A stretch of DNA of 64,000 bases. Origin: Rhizobium sp. JAB6 (GTDB lineage: Bacteria; Pseudomonadota; Alphaproteobacteria; Rhizobiales; Rhizobiaceae). Position 1 is the stretch's first letter, and the number at the start of each line of letters is the position of its first letter. This document shows positions 35,448 through 44,399 of this stretch, in pieces. The DNA lies in assembly GCF_003024605.1 (NCBI RefSeq), contig NZ_PYJQ01000009.1, forward strand, positions 186,001 through 250,000, written 5' to 3'. The notes under the pieces were generated by a model. It did not search any database. It was not told the DNA's origin and was given only the letters and a program-made list of their open reading frames with translations. Position numbers and translations under genes: made by a program.

Positions 35448-35924
35448 TCAACCGTTGGCGGCGATGGCGTCGAGAAGTCCGACCTCGCCCGCCCGCTTGC
35501 GCACGATATCGCCGAGCGGCACCTCATTAAACGGCATGGTCCGCAGCTTCAACTGAGCATCGCAGACCTTCTTTCCACCGATGGTAATACGCGCCTTGGT
35601 GACGGCAAAGCCCGAGCCCTCGTGCTCCAGATCGGCTTCGATGTCGAGTTCGGCTTCCGGCTCCACGAAGGTCCGCATCTTGGCGCCATCGACCGACATC
35701 AGGAATGGCATATAGGCAAATTTTGTCGCCGCAAGCACGAGCATGCCCGAAGCCTGCGCCATCGTTTCGATGAGGAGAACGCCTGGAACCAGCGGCATGC
35801 CCGGGAAATGGCCTTCGAAGACCGGGCTTTTCGCCGGAACGATGGAATGAGCCTTCAGCCGGCCCTTGGACAGATCGACAGATTCGACCCTGTCAATCAT
35901 CTGGAAATATTCCAGCAGCATCAA
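35448..35924 (-). CDS. 3-hydroxyacyl-ACP dehydratase of the VLCFA cluster (FabZXL)
   Basis: A 158-residue hotdog dehydratase of the FabZ family. The catalytic pair is in FEGHFPGMPLVPGVLLIETM (His and Glu, about residues 33-52). It dehydrates 3-hydroxyacyl-AcpXL during elongation to C28. The segment and length match FabZ rather than FabA. It is 43 nt upstream of the fabF2 start and 120 nt downstream of acpXL on the same strand. Confidence 0.92.
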   Translation of the reverse strand: MMLLEYFQMIDRVESVDLSKGRLKAHSIVPAKSPVFEGHFPGMPLVPGVLLIETMAQASGMLVLAATKFAYMPFLMSVDGAKMRTFVEPEAELDIEADLEHEGSGFAVTKARITIGGKKVCDAQLKLRTMPFNEVPLGDIVRKRAGEVGLLDAIAANG

Positions 35925-36044
35925 CGCCTCCGATCCAACTCGGCAACAAAGGACGCGCCGGGCGGGATACGCTATTTAAGAATGAAACCGCCCGGCCGCC
36001 ATATTCATGGGCGGCTGGGCGGCAAAAAAATATAAGGATGTAGC

Positions 36045-36323
36045 TCAGCCCTTGGCGGCGCGCAGCTCATCGATCTTGGCGCAGAGATTCTTCAGCACGA
36101 AGTACTCTTCGGTCGAAACCTTGCCTTCGTTGACTTCCTGCGTCCACTGCTCGAGCGGGATCTTGATGCCGAATTCCTTGTCGATCGCAAAAACGATATC
36201 CAGGAAGTCCAGGCTGTCGATGCCGAGGTCGTCGATCGTGTGGCTATCCGGGGTGATGGTGTCACGGTCGATCTCGCTGGTTTCAGCGATAATGTCGGCA
36301 ACTTTGTCAAATGTAGCAGTCAC
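36045..36323 (-). CDS. acpXL: Acyl carrier protein for very-long-chain fatty acids
   Basis: A 92-residue acyl carrier protein. Phosphopantetheine attaches at Ser37 in GIDSLDFLD; the usual ACP motif is DSL. The extended C-terminal ([30 protein letters not shown]) is characteristic of AcpXL and absent from housekeeping AcpP. It carries the growing C26-C28 chain for lipid A. It is the first gene of acpXL-fabZ-fabF2-fabF1-adh-lpxXL, all on the minus strand with short gaps, so the promoter should be in the 220 bp before it (36324-36543), where I see no other gene. Confidence 0.96.
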   Translation of the reverse strand: MTATFDKVADIIAETSEIDRDTITPDSHTIDDLGIDSLDFLDIVFAIDKEFGIKIPLEQWTQEVNEGKVSTEEYFVLKNLCAKIDELRAAKG

Positions 36324-36543
36324 TGCCCATACCTCTTGAAATAATAATTCATCCCCTCATAGGGAAATCCATTCCAAAAGCCAATGGTTTCCACCAGAAA
36401 CCCCGGCAATTTGGCAAGCCACTGTTGCGCAAACAGCAAAATGACAGTCGCGTCATAACTATGAAATCATGCGCGACATGGACGCGAGATACGGCAGCAT
36501 TGCGGCCGAACCGCAACGGCGAAGCGCGCGTATTCGCTAAAGA

Positions 36544-36972
36544 TCATTCGCTGATCACGATGCGCGTATTGTGAAGCCCAGCGTCAGCCGCCATCGCAAA
36601 GAAGGTGGCGGCATTGCGGGTATCGAGCCGCACGCAGCCATGCGATGCCGGCCGGCCGAGCTGACGCACCTCATAGGTGCCGTGAACGGCATAGCCGCCG
36701 TTGAAAAATACGGCATAGGGCATCGGCGCATCGTCGTATTTCTTCGAGCGGTGATCCTTCGACAGCCATTTGGCCGTATAGGAACCAATCGGCGTTACAT
36801 AACCTCTGCGCGCCGTCGACACTCGCCAGCGATACTTCAGAGCTCCATCTTCGGAAACGGTCATTGTTTGCGATCGAAGATCGACCACTGCAACAACAGT
36901 TCCGGCGTAAGCCGAAATGGCGCTGAATTGCATGCATAGAGATGCCGTTACTGCTAACGCGATACCCTTCAT
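36544..36972 (-). CDS. L,D-transpeptidase (YkuD domain)
   Basis: A 142-residue exported enzyme. It has a signal peptide (GIALAVTASLCMQFSAISAYA) followed by a YkuD domain with the active-site pattern HGTYEVRQLGRPASHGCVRL (catalytic Cys near residue 118). It would form 3-3 peptide cross-links or attach proteins to peptidoglycan in the periplasm. ATG 36972 is preceded by GGAGGGGCAAG. It is short for the family, consisting of little more than the catalytic domain. Transcribed on its own before cobD. Confidence 0.9.
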   Translation of the reverse strand: MKGIALAVTASLCMQFSAISAYAGTVVAVVDLRSQTMTVSEDGALKYRWRVSTARRGYVTPIGSYTAKWLSKDHRSKKYDDAPMPYAVFFNGGYAVHGTYEVRQLGRPASHGCVRLDTRNAATFFAMAADAGLHNTRIVISE

Positions 36973-37088
36973 CTTGCCCCTCCGACCGTTTGCCTCTTCT
37001 TGAAGCAATTCAGACGAAGGGAGAGTCTATCGCTATGCTGATTATACCAACTTAATACATATGGTGAGCGATTGATTAATTTGGATGC

Positions 37089-38069
37089 TCACAGGAGCAC
37101 CAGGAATCCCAGGAAAGCGAGAAGCGTCAGCATCGAGCAAGCACAATAGAAGATGGAAATGCCCGCGTCGATATCGCTGACGGTTGCCGTATCGCGGCCG
37201 GCGCCATTGATCATCGGTTCGCGCACGAGCTCGCCGCCGTAGATTCGCGGGCCGGCGAGCTGAATATCGAGGGCACCGGCCATCGCCGCTTCCGGTCTGC
37301 CCGAGTTGGGCGAGCGATGTAGTCCGCCGTCGCGGACGGCGATGCGGATCGCATTTCCAAGCGCGGAGATTCCGCGCTTCACCAGAGCGCCGGCAGCAAT
37401 CAACAGGATGGAGAGGCGCGCGGCCGGCCAGTTGGCGATATCGTCGAGACGCGCGGCAGCACGGCCGAAATCGACATAGGTCTCGGACTTGTGCCCGATC
37501 ATCGAATCGGCGGTGTTCAGCATCTTGTAGAAAAACAGGCCCGGAAGGCCGAAAAAACCGTACCATAGGGCCGGCGCGACCACGCCGTCGGAAAAATTCT
37601 CGGCAAGGCTTTCGATGGCCGCGCGGCAGATACCCGGCTCGTCCAGGGTCTCTGGGTCGCGGCCGACGATGCGCGATACGGCAAGACGCCCGCCTTCCAG
37701 ACCATCGGCGCGCAAGGCCCGCGATACCTCGCCGACATGATCGGCAAGACTCTTCTGCGCCATGAAAACCGCCACCAGCCCCGCCTCTACCAATATGCCG
37801 AGCCAGCCGAAAAAGACGAGAAATCCGTGAATGGCCCAACCGGCGATCACCGCTCCCATGAGCAGCGCGACGATCGACATGACACCGTTGCGGCGGCGAA
37901 GCACGCCGGGCAGATGCTTTGCGTTGAACCGGCGATCGAAAGCGGAAATCGCTTTGCCGAACAGCACGACCGGATGCGGAAAGCGCTGCCAAAGCCATTC
38001 GGGATCGCCGACGACACGATCAAGCAGCAAGGCAAGGACCAGAATGAGCAAATGTTCGTCGGCGGTCAT
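37089..38069 (-). CDS. cobD: Adenosylcobinamide-phosphate synthase
   Basis: A 326-residue membrane protein (CobD/CbiB family) that joins aminopropanol (phosphate) to adenosylcobyric acid. Family blocks: LLLDRVVGDPEWLWQRFPHPV at the N-terminus, ESLAENFSDGVVAPALWYGF near residue 155, MLNTADSMIGHKSE, and SPNSGRPEAAMAGAL near 262. About five hydrophobic segments. The start overlaps the cobC stop by 4 nt, so it is the last gene of the coupled cobA-cobB-cobC-cobD run. Confidence 0.95.
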   Translation of the reverse strand: MTADEHLLILVLALLLDRVVGDPEWLWQRFPHPVVLFGKAISAFDRRFNAKHLPGVLRRRNGVMSIVALLMGAVIAGWAIHGFLVFFGWLGILVEAGLVAVFMAQKSLADHVGEVSRALRADGLEGGRLAVSRIVGRDPETLDEPGICRAAIESLAENFSDGVVAPALWYGFFGLPGLFFYKMLNTADSMIGHKSETYVDFGRAAARLDDIANWPAARLSILLIAAGALVKRGISALGNAIRIAVRDGGLHRSPNSGRPEAAMAGALDIQLAGPRIYGGELVREPMINGAGRDTATVSDIDAGISIFYCACSMLTLLAFLGFLVLL

Positions 38070-39064
38070 GTCGAATAATCCTCTAATACCGCGGCGAGTC
38101 TTTCATCTGCCTTCTCATCCGGAGCCAGTCCGAAGCGGAGCCAATTGGGGGCGTAATCGAACTTGCGGACGAGAATATGATGACGGCAAAGATGCGTATA
38201 TATGCCCTCGGCCCGGTCGTCTGCAACAAGAGCAAATAGCGCCGTACCTCCCGCAACCTGCAGCTTACCGCGGCGAAGAACCGTCTGCAGCGCCGAGTGC
38301 CGCTGAAGAACAAGCTTTCGTATGGCGCTTGTATCGCTTTCCATAAGGGAAGCAGCAATCGAAAGGGCCGGGCCGGAAACCGCCCAGGGCCCAAGCCAAT
38401 CCTCGAAGCGCGTCAGGATCGAGTCTTCGGCAATTGCGAAGCCAAGGCGCAGGCCGGCCAGGCCGAAATACTTTCCGAAGGAGCGGAAGATAATCAGATT
38501 CGGCATAGAGGTGGCAAAAGGCGCCATGCTTGCCGCCGGTTCGATATCGCCGAAAGCCTCGTCGACTAAAAGAATACCGCCCTGCTCGCGCTGCCTGTCA
38601 TGCAGTTCCCGCAATTCCTCGATGGGGAGCATCCGCCCATCGGGATTGTTGGGATTGACGGCTACGACCAGCCTGTCGTCGGCGGTGAGTTCGGCAACCG
38701 TCGAAATCTGGCGAACCTGCAGGCCGGCCGACGTGAAGGCGCGCGCATATTCGCCATAGGTCGGCGAAAAGATCGCAACCCTGCCGCCGGTGACGAGCCT
38801 CGGAAGCAATTGAATGACGGACTGCGTGCCTGGAACCGGCAGCGGCAGAATATCGCCGCTGCGATAATAGCCCCTTGCCGCCTCGCGTGCACGCTCCTGC
38901 AAATGCTGATCCGGCAGCCGGTGCCATGCGGCAGCCGGAATCTCCGGCAATGTCACCGGATTGGGATTGATGCCGGTCGACAGATCCAGCCAATCCTCCG
39001 GCCGCCCGCCATACTGACGCGCCGCCGCTGTGATGCCGCCGCCATGGATAATCCTGTTCGTCAT
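38066..39064 (-). CDS. cobC: Threonine-phosphate decarboxylase-like PLP enzyme
   Basis: A 332-residue fold type I PLP protein resembling histidinol-phosphate aminotransferase. Key blocks: DLSTGINPNPV at the start, VNPNNPDGR (Asn binding PLP), DEAFGDIEP (Asp), and FRSFGKYFGLAGLRLGF with the Schiff-base Lys near residue 207. It supplies (R)-1-amino-2-propanol phosphate for the nucleotide loop. ATG 39064 overlaps the cobB stop by 4 nt; the long open frame upstream reads through cobB out of frame. Confidence 0.94.
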   Translation of the reverse strand: MTNRIIHGGGITAAARQYGGRPEDWLDLSTGINPNPVTLPEIPAAAWHRLPDQHLQERAREAARGYYRSGDILPLPVPGTQSVIQLLPRLVTGGRVAIFSPTYGEYARAFTSAGLQVRQISTVAELTADDRLVVAVNPNNPDGRMLPIEELRELHDRQREQGGILLVDEAFGDIEPAASMAPFATSMPNLIIFRSFGKYFGLAGLRLGFAIAEDSILTRFEDWLGPWAVSGPALSIAASLMESDTSAIRKLVLQRHSALQTVLRRGKLQVAGGTALFALVADDRAEGIYTHLCRHHILVRKFDYAPNWLRFGLAPDEKADERLAAVLEDYST

Positions 39065-40368
39065 GCGGCCTCGTCGGCAAGATCGATCAGATGCATATAG
39101 GAGCCGGCGACATTGGCGCGCTGCAGGCCGGCGGTACCCAGATCCTCGTTGAGCGCATCCCTGACCGCAAACAGACGGTCTGCCTCGCCTTCCGATACGA
39201 TGGTCGAATAATGAAACTCGTGCGCCGTCATCGGCTTTTCGAAGAAAGAGCCGGCAAGCGGCACCACGCGTCGATAGCCGAGATGACGCTGCCGTTTTTC
39301 GTAGCTGGTGACGACGGGCAGCAGGCCGAGCATCCCGTGACGGGTGCCTGCCGCATCCACAAGACCCTCGCCGAGCACCATATACCCGCCGCACTCACCA
39401 TAAATGCGCGCACCACGCGCGGCTGCGGCCTTGACGCCATTCTGGAAATGCTGCGCGGCGGTGAGCTTTCCGGCGTGCAATTCCGGATAGCCGCCCGGCA
39501 GATAGATGGCATCGGCATCGTCCGAAGGGGCTTCATCCGCGAGCGGAGAAAAAAAGGATATTTCCGCACCGCGGCGCTTCCAGCCGAGCAGCATATGCTC
39601 GTAGCAGAAGGCGAAGGCGATATCGCGCGCCACGGCAATACGCTGGCCGAACGGCATAAGGCGGGCAATATTGGCCGCTGAGGTGCGAACGAGATGCCGC
39701 TGCGCAGCCCGTAAGAGCAGCTCGAAATCGCATGCTTTCGACACGACCTCCGCCGCCGCCTCGATAAACTGCTCGAGCGCCCCATGCTCTCCAGCCTGAA
39801 CCAGGCCCAGATGCCGTTCCGGCAAGGCCAGGTTTGCATCGCTGCGGATAACGGCGATAACAGGCATACGCACCGCATTCAGCGCCTGGCGCAACATCTT
39901 CTCATGCCTGTCGCTGGCGACACGATTGAGCACCACACCGGCGATGCGGATATCGGCGCGGAAATTGGCAAGGCCGATGACGACGGCCGCAACCGATTGG
40001 GACATGCGCGAGCAATCGACCACGAGCACGACGGATAGACCGAGCAAGGCGGCGAGATCGGCCGGCGTGCCCGTGCCATCGGCAGCACCATCGAAGAGAC
40101 CCATCATCCCTTCGATCACAAGCATCCGCCCGCCGGCCCGATGAAGCTCCGAATTCGCGGAAATGAGCTCGGCGCGCATGGCCCAGGGATCGAAATTGAG
40201 GCAGGCTGATCCGACCGCCGCGGCATGGAAGGCGGGATCGATATAGTCGGGTCCAGCCTTCCCGGGCGCGACCGCTACACCCCTGTTTCTCAATGCTCGC
40301 AGCAGACCAAGCGTAAATGTGGTCTTGCCGGAGCCTGACGAGGGTGCAGCGATCAGAAGTCCGCTCAT
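39061..40368 (-). CDS. cobB: Cobyrinate / hydrogenobyrinate a,c-diamide synthase
   Basis: A 435-residue two-domain amidase. The N-terminal dethiobiotin-synthetase-like ATPase has P-loop PSSGSGKTTFTLGLL (residues ~8-22) and KAGPDYIDPAFH. The C-terminal class I glutamine amidotransferase has the nucleophile Cys in YGECGGYMVLG (near residue 329) and a later HEFHYS. It amidates the a and c side chains using glutamine and ATP. ATG 40368 overlaps the cobA stop (ATGA). Confidence 0.95.
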   Translation of the reverse strand: MSGLLIAAPSSGSGKTTFTLGLLRALRNRGVAVAPGKAGPDYIDPAFHAAAVGSACLNFDPWAMRAELISANSELHRAGGRMLVIEGMMGLFDGAADGTGTPADLAALLGLSVVLVVDCSRMSQSVAAVVIGLANFRADIRIAGVVLNRVASDRHEKMLRQALNAVRMPVIAVIRSDANLALPERHLGLVQAGEHGALEQFIEAAAEVVSKACDFELLLRAAQRHLVRTSAANIARLMPFGQRIAVARDIAFAFCYEHMLLGWKRRGAEISFFSPLADEAPSDDADAIYLPGGYPELHAGKLTAAQHFQNGVKAAAARGARIYGECGGYMVLGEGLVDAAGTRHGMLGLLPVVTSYEKRQRHLGYRRVVPLAGSFFEKPMTAHEFHYSTIVSEGEADRLFAVRDALNEDLGTAGLQRANVAGSYMHLIDLADEAA

Positions 40369-41213
40369 GCCGGCACCTTGCGTCCGCTCTCGCCGGGCCT
40401 TTCGGTCGGCGGCACCAGGGTGCGGCCGGAAAGCGCGCCCAGCCAGTCGAGCGATGGCCGCAGCTTCACCACCTCGCCGACAACGACGATGGCGGGCGGC
40501 TCGAGACCGGACGCTTCGACATCGGCAGCCGCACGCCCAAGCGTCGTCTCCAGCACTTGCTGGGAGGGCGTCGCCGCATTGCAGACGAAGGCAATCGCCT
40601 CGTCCGCCGAACGGCCGGCCGCGATAAGATTGGCGCTGATCTGCGCGATATGCTTCATTGCCATATACATAACGATAACGGGCGATCCCTTGCCGATCGC
40701 CTCCCAGTCGATCGCATCGGGCACCACGCCGGACGAATCGTGGCCGGTGAGGAAGGTTACGGCGTGGTTGACGTCGCGATGGGTAACCGGAATGCCGGCA
40801 TAGGCAAGGCCGCCGATCCCGGCGGTAATGCCGGGCACGATGCGGAAAGGAATGCCGTGCTGAACGAGCATCAGCGCCTCCTCGCCGCCCCGCCCGAAAA
40901 CGAAGGGGTCGCCGCCCTTGAGGCGCAATACGCGCTTGCCTGACCGCGCCAGTTCCACCAGCCGCAGGGAAATGTCCCGCTGCTTGGCCGATGGCTTGCC
41001 GCCGCGCTTGCCGGCATATTCCAGCATAGCGCCCGGGCGGGCGAGCTTCAGGCAATCCTCGTTGACAAGCGCATCGTGCACGATGACATCAGCCTCCGCC
41101 AATCCCTTGGCGGCCAGCAGGGTCAAAAGCCCTGGATCGCCCGGCCCGGCGCCAACGAGCCAGACCGACCCCGGCTCCAAGGCCGGCAGAGTGGAAAAAG
41201 CAGTATCGTTCAT
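40365..41213 (-). CDS. cobA: Uroporphyrinogen-III C-methyltransferase
   Basis: A 282-residue SUMT that uses two SAM molecules to turn uroporphyrinogen III into precorrin-2, the entry to corrin synthesis. Motifs: VGAGPGDPGLLTL (SAM), YAGKRGG, RLKGGDPFVFGRGGEE and PGITAGIGG. It is a stand-alone SUMT, not a CysG fusion. ATG 41213 is the family start (MNDTAFSTLPALEPGSVWLVGAG). No cobalamin-box sequence is seen in the 257 bp before it, so control differs from the cobU operon or comes from further upstream. Confidence 0.95.
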   Translation of the reverse strand: MNDTAFSTLPALEPGSVWLVGAGPGDPGLLTLLAAKGLAEADVIVHDALVNEDCLKLARPGAMLEYAGKRGGKPSAKQRDISLRLVELARSGKRVLRLKGGDPFVFGRGGEEALMLVQHGIPFRIVPGITAGIGGLAYAGIPVTHRDVNHAVTFLTGHDSSGVVPDAIDWEAIGKGSPVIVMYMAMKHIAQISANLIAAGRSADEAIAFVCNAATPSQQVLETTLGRAAADVEASGLEPPAIVVVGEVVKLRPSLDWLGALSGRTLVPPTERPGESGRKVPA

Positions 41214-41438
41214 CCCATGTGTCCTATGCCCGGCCGGGCGAAATTGCAATGTTGAGAACGGGATAAGACGATCTCGGTTCGACGTCGCTCCCGCTGCAAA
41301 CATTACGCCACATATCCCCGCAGCATGAGCGGCAACACGCTATGGGCTTTTCCAACGGCGACAGGGAACAAAACACGTCGATCGCATGGCATCCGACCCA
41401 ACATACCGGGAAACTCATACGGGGTCTTGATAGGATGG

Positions 41439-41465
41439 GTGAAGGGGCCCAATCGACCCCTTCAC
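41439..41465 (-). terminator. Hairpin after the nucleoside hydrolase gene
   Basis: GTGAAGGGG (41439-41447) and CCCCTTCAC (41457-41465), a perfect 9-bp stem with a 9-nt loop, 6 nt after the hydrolase stop codon. No T-tract follows on the minus strand, so termination may be partial or the hairpin may protect the mRNA end. Confidence 0.45.
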
Positions 41466-41470
41466 GGAGC

Positions 41471-42430
41471 TTAGTGCTTCACCTTGCCCAAAATCGCGTC
41501 GCGTATCAGATCGAGAACCTGCTGCGAGCGGATGCCGATGCAAGCGATCTGGTTCGGCAGATTGTCCCAATCACCCGGCGGAAAGTGGCGGCCGGCTGGC
41601 TTGATGACAGTCTGACCATCGGCAATGCCGCCGCAGACGACGCGGATCGAACCCTCGATCGTGTCGAACAGCTCCGGGGCCACGACATAGACGCAAGCGC
41701 AGCTATCGTGGACCATCATGCCGTCTTCGACCGCATGCTTGTAAAAATCGATGTAGGACTGCGACAAGTCGGCCAGGAGCTGCACCGAAGGTCCGCCCGC
41801 TTTCGCCATATCGGCGAGATAGCTGCGGCTCATGGTCGTCACCGACGTCACGTCAAGACCGACCACGACCACCTTCCAGGCCGCCGTCATGACGAAATCG
41901 GCGGCTTCCGGATCGCCGTGAATATTGGCTTCCGCGACCGGAGAGACATTGCCCGGCACATAGAAATTGCCGCCCATGATGACAACGCCCTTCACGAGCT
42001 TGGCGATTTCCGGATCGTGCTTCAATGCCAATGCCAGATTGGTCATGCGGCCGACGGCGACCAGGGTCACCTCCCCCGGATGGGCGCGAACCGTGTCGAT
42101 GATGAACTGATAGGCCGGCCGCGGATCCGTCGGCAAATCGATCGTGTCGGGCACGTCGATGTCGCCGAGACCGTTATGGCCGTGAACCATCGTCGGCCAG
42201 GGACGCTCGTGCCGCGACGGATCGAAGGTAACGCTGGCGCCGCGCGCGACCGGGCATGGAATATTCCACTCGCGCTTCAGGAACAGCGCGTTACGCGTCG
42301 TCGTATCCACGGAGGCATTGCCGAAAACCGTCGTCACGCCGAGAAGGTCGATACCCGGGTGACGATGCAAAAAGAGAAGCGCCATGGCGTCGTCGACGCC
42401 AGGATCGGTATCATAGATGACCTTATGCAT
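41471..42430 (-). CDS. Inosine-uridine preferring nucleoside hydrolase
   Basis: A 319-residue IUNH-family N-ribohydrolase. The calcium/ribose-binding DTDPGVDDAMAL is at residues ~7-18; GVVIMGGNFYVPGNVSPVAEANIHGDP and a late HDSCACVYVV, with the catalytic His region, complete the pattern. It cleaves ribonucleosides to base and ribose. It sits between cobE and cobA on the same strand, an unusual place. Salvage of ribosides related to the B12 lower ligand is possible but only a guess from position. Confidence 0.93.
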   Translation of the reverse strand: MHKVIYDTDPGVDDAMALLFLHRHPGIDLLGVTTVFGNASVDTTTRNALFLKREWNIPCPVARGASVTFDPSRHERPWPTMVHGHNGLGDIDVPDTIDLPTDPRPAYQFIIDTVRAHPGEVTLVAVGRMTNLALALKHDPEIAKLVKGVVIMGGNFYVPGNVSPVAEANIHGDPEAADFVMTAAWKVVVVGLDVTSVTTMSRSYLADMAKAGGPSVQLLADLSQSYIDFYKHAVEDGMMVHDSCACVYVVAPELFDTIEGSIRVVCGGIADGQTVIKPAGRHFPPGDWDNLPNQIACIGIRSQQVLDLIRDAILGKVKH

Positions 42431-42592
42431 GATTTTTCCTTACCAACATACTGAATAAGCATGATCTTCCGGAAGTTTCCTCCGCTTGGGATCAGCGCTT
42501 GACCTACCGGCATACACGAGAATAGCCGGCGGTGAAATGCCGTCGGGATCTCCTGCGGATCATTTGCGAGACTTGCGTTGCGAATTCGCCGC

Positions 42593-42997
42593 TCAGGTGA
42601 TCCGGGCGATGGCCGCCGTGGCAAAGCCGGACTTGATCTTGGGAAGCACAAGCTCGGAATCCGGGCCGGCGGCCGCCAGCGCCGCAGCCTCGGCAACGCC
42701 GTGACAACCGACATGAGCGAAAACGATCTCGGAGGGGTTCTTCAGTCTGGGCGTCTCCCGCTCCAATGCGGCCGCCTTGAAGAAGCGTGCCGGAAGACGA
42801 AAATGCTTGGCGGTCTCAAGGATGGCCGGTTCGTCCATGCGCGTGTCGATCGATACAACGGCCAGAACCTGATCACTCCCGATTCCGACCTCGTGGAATG
42901 CTCTTTCCGCAAGCATCCGCACCTCATTCCAGTCCGTGCCGCGCTCGCAGCCAAGACCCAGGAGATAGCGGCGGGTGGAGTTGGCATATGTCGTCAT
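42593..42997 (-). CDS. cobE: Cobalamin biosynthesis protein CobE (CbiG C-terminal type)
   Basis: A 134-residue protein with the CobE/CbiG_C fold: LLGLGCERGTDWNEVRMLAERAF at the start, VVSIDTRMDEPAILETA, then RFFKAAALERETPRLKNPSEIV, and a C-terminal GVAEAAALAAAGPDSELVLPK. CobE is needed in the aerobic pathway for an undefined step near ring contraction. ATG 42997 has TTGGGAGCG just before it. It is separated from cobA by the nucleoside hydrolase gene. Confidence 0.9.
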   Translation of the reverse strand: MTTYANSTRRYLLGLGCERGTDWNEVRMLAERAFHEVGIGSDQVLAVVSIDTRMDEPAILETAKHFRLPARFFKAAALERETPRLKNPSEIVFAHVGCHGVAEAAALAAAGPDSELVLPKIKSGFATAAIARIT

Positions 42998-43146
42998 AGT
43001 CGCTCCCAACAGCATCGACCGATAGGACAGCTGTAGCGGGCACCTTTTGGCACGTCAATTTCGCCTGGTGTGTCCTGATAGCAATTGCCTTGCGGCGGGC
43101 GAAGTGCCAGAAGGCCGGTGATTTCCCGCCTCAGAGTTCCCCCGCC

Positions 43147-43932
43147 TTGCCAGATATCACAATTCAGATCCTGCTTTCGCTCTTCGCTGCAGCATTCTTC
43201 GCCGGTTTCGTCGATTCCATTGCTGGCGGCGGCGGGCTGATTACCGTCCCCGCCATGCTGCTGTCAGGCATTCCGCCGCTGCAAACCCTCGGCACGAACA
43301 AGGTGCAGTCCATCTGCGGCGCGGCTTCGGCTACGATCGCTTATGCCCGACAGGGACACGTCAAGCTTCGCGAGCAGCTTCCGATGGCGTTGATGGCCGT
43401 CATCGGCGGCATGCTCGGCGCGATGCTGGCGACAATCATGCCAAGTCAGGTCCTGCGCATCATCCTGCCCATTCTGCTGATTGCAATCGCCCTCTATTTC
43501 GCCCTGAAACCCAATCTCGGCGACGTCGAAAAGCATCGGCGCATGAGCGCCGGGCTCTTCGGCGTGACACTCGTGCCGTTGATCGGCTTCTATGACGGCG
43601 CGTTCGGCCCCGGCACCGGCTCGTTCCTGATGCTCGCCTTCGTGACCCTCGCCGGCTTCGGCCTTTTGAAGGCGACGGCGCATACGAAACTGCTCAATTT
43701 CGGATCGAACCTCGGCGGCCTCATCGTCTTCATCTTCTCCGGCGCTATCCTTTGGAAAATCGGGCTGACGATGGGGCTTGGCCAATTCCTCGGCGCGCAG
43801 CTCGGCTCGCGGCTTGCCATGCGCATCGGCGCCAAGCTGATCAAACCGTTGCTGGTCGTCGTCTGCATCGCCTTTGCAATCAAGCTGCTGGCAGACCCCA
43901 CTCATCCCGTCAGGATTTGGCTCGGCCTTTAA
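43147..43932 (+). CDS. TauE/SafE family membrane permease
   Basis: A ~261-residue protein with eight hydrophobic helices. The TauE/SafE signature is FFAGFVDSIAGGGGLITVPA at the start, and the second half repeats it as GFYDGAFGPGTGSFLMLAFV. Members export or import sulfonates, sulfite or organic acids. The start is uncertain: no ATG gives the normal N-terminus, and TTG at 43147 (PDITIQILLSLF) fits best, although no good ribosome site is seen; TTG at 43090 is an alternative. Confidence 0.85.
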   Translation: MPDITIQILLSLFAAAFFAGFVDSIAGGGGLITVPAMLLSGIPPLQTLGTNKVQSICGAASATIAYARQGHVKLREQLPMALMAVIGGMLGAMLATIMPSQVLRIILPILLIAIALYFALKPNLGDVEKHRRMSAGLFGVTLVPLIGFYDGAFGPGTGSFLMLAFVTLAGFGLLKATAHTKLLNFGSNLGGLIVFIFSGAILWKIGLTMGLGQFLGAQLGSRLAMRIGAKLIKPLLVVVCIAFAIKLLADPTHPVRIWLGL

Positions 43933-44033
43933 AAGCGGACCTTTGATTACCTCCGACGTAATTGATAGTGCTTCGGTACTCACCGATGATCGCCCTGCCT
44001 GAACGGTTCAGGCGATCCAAAAGGAGTTGACCG

Positions 44034-44399
44034 ATGACTGACGCAAACACCATCGCACGCCGCTATATCGCCATCTGGAACGAGGCCGACACGGAACGCC
44101 GCCGTGCGCTCATTGCCGAGGCTTGGACGGAAAACTGCAGCTATGTCGATCCGATGATGCGCGCCGATAATCGGGAGCAGATTCATGCGCTGGTCACAGC
44201 CGCCCATGAGCGCTTCCCCGGCTTCCGTTTCACGCTCATCACCGAGGGCGACCGCCATGGCGACAATCTTCGCTTCTCCTGGGGCTTCGGCCCGGCCGAC
44301 GCCGAGCCGCTGATCAAGGGCACGGATTTCGCCATCCTCGAAGGCGAGCGACTGAAATCCGTTCACGGCTTCATCGATCAGCTGCCGGCTGCCGCATGA
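44034..44399 (+). CDS. NTF2/SnoaL-like protein
   Basis: A 121-residue single NTF2-fold domain (IARRYIAIWNEADTERRRALIAEAW, then YVDPMMRADNREQIHALV). These cone-shaped proteins bind small hydrophobic ligands and may be isomerases or binding proteins; no catalytic residues can be named. AAGGAGTTGACCG precedes the ATG. It overlaps the downstream transcriptional regulator by 4 nt, so regulator and effector protein are co-produced. Confidence 0.85.
   Translation: MTDANTIARRYIAIWNEADTERRRALIAEAWTENCSYVDPMMRADNREQIHALVTAAHERFPGFRFTLITEGDRHGDNLRFSWGFGPADAEPLIKGTDFAILEGERLKSVHGFIDQLPAAA

Noticed and set aside
41214..41470. Possible second cobalamin riboswitch upstream of cobA
   Set aside because: No B12 box or GGGAA-type segment on the minus strand here.
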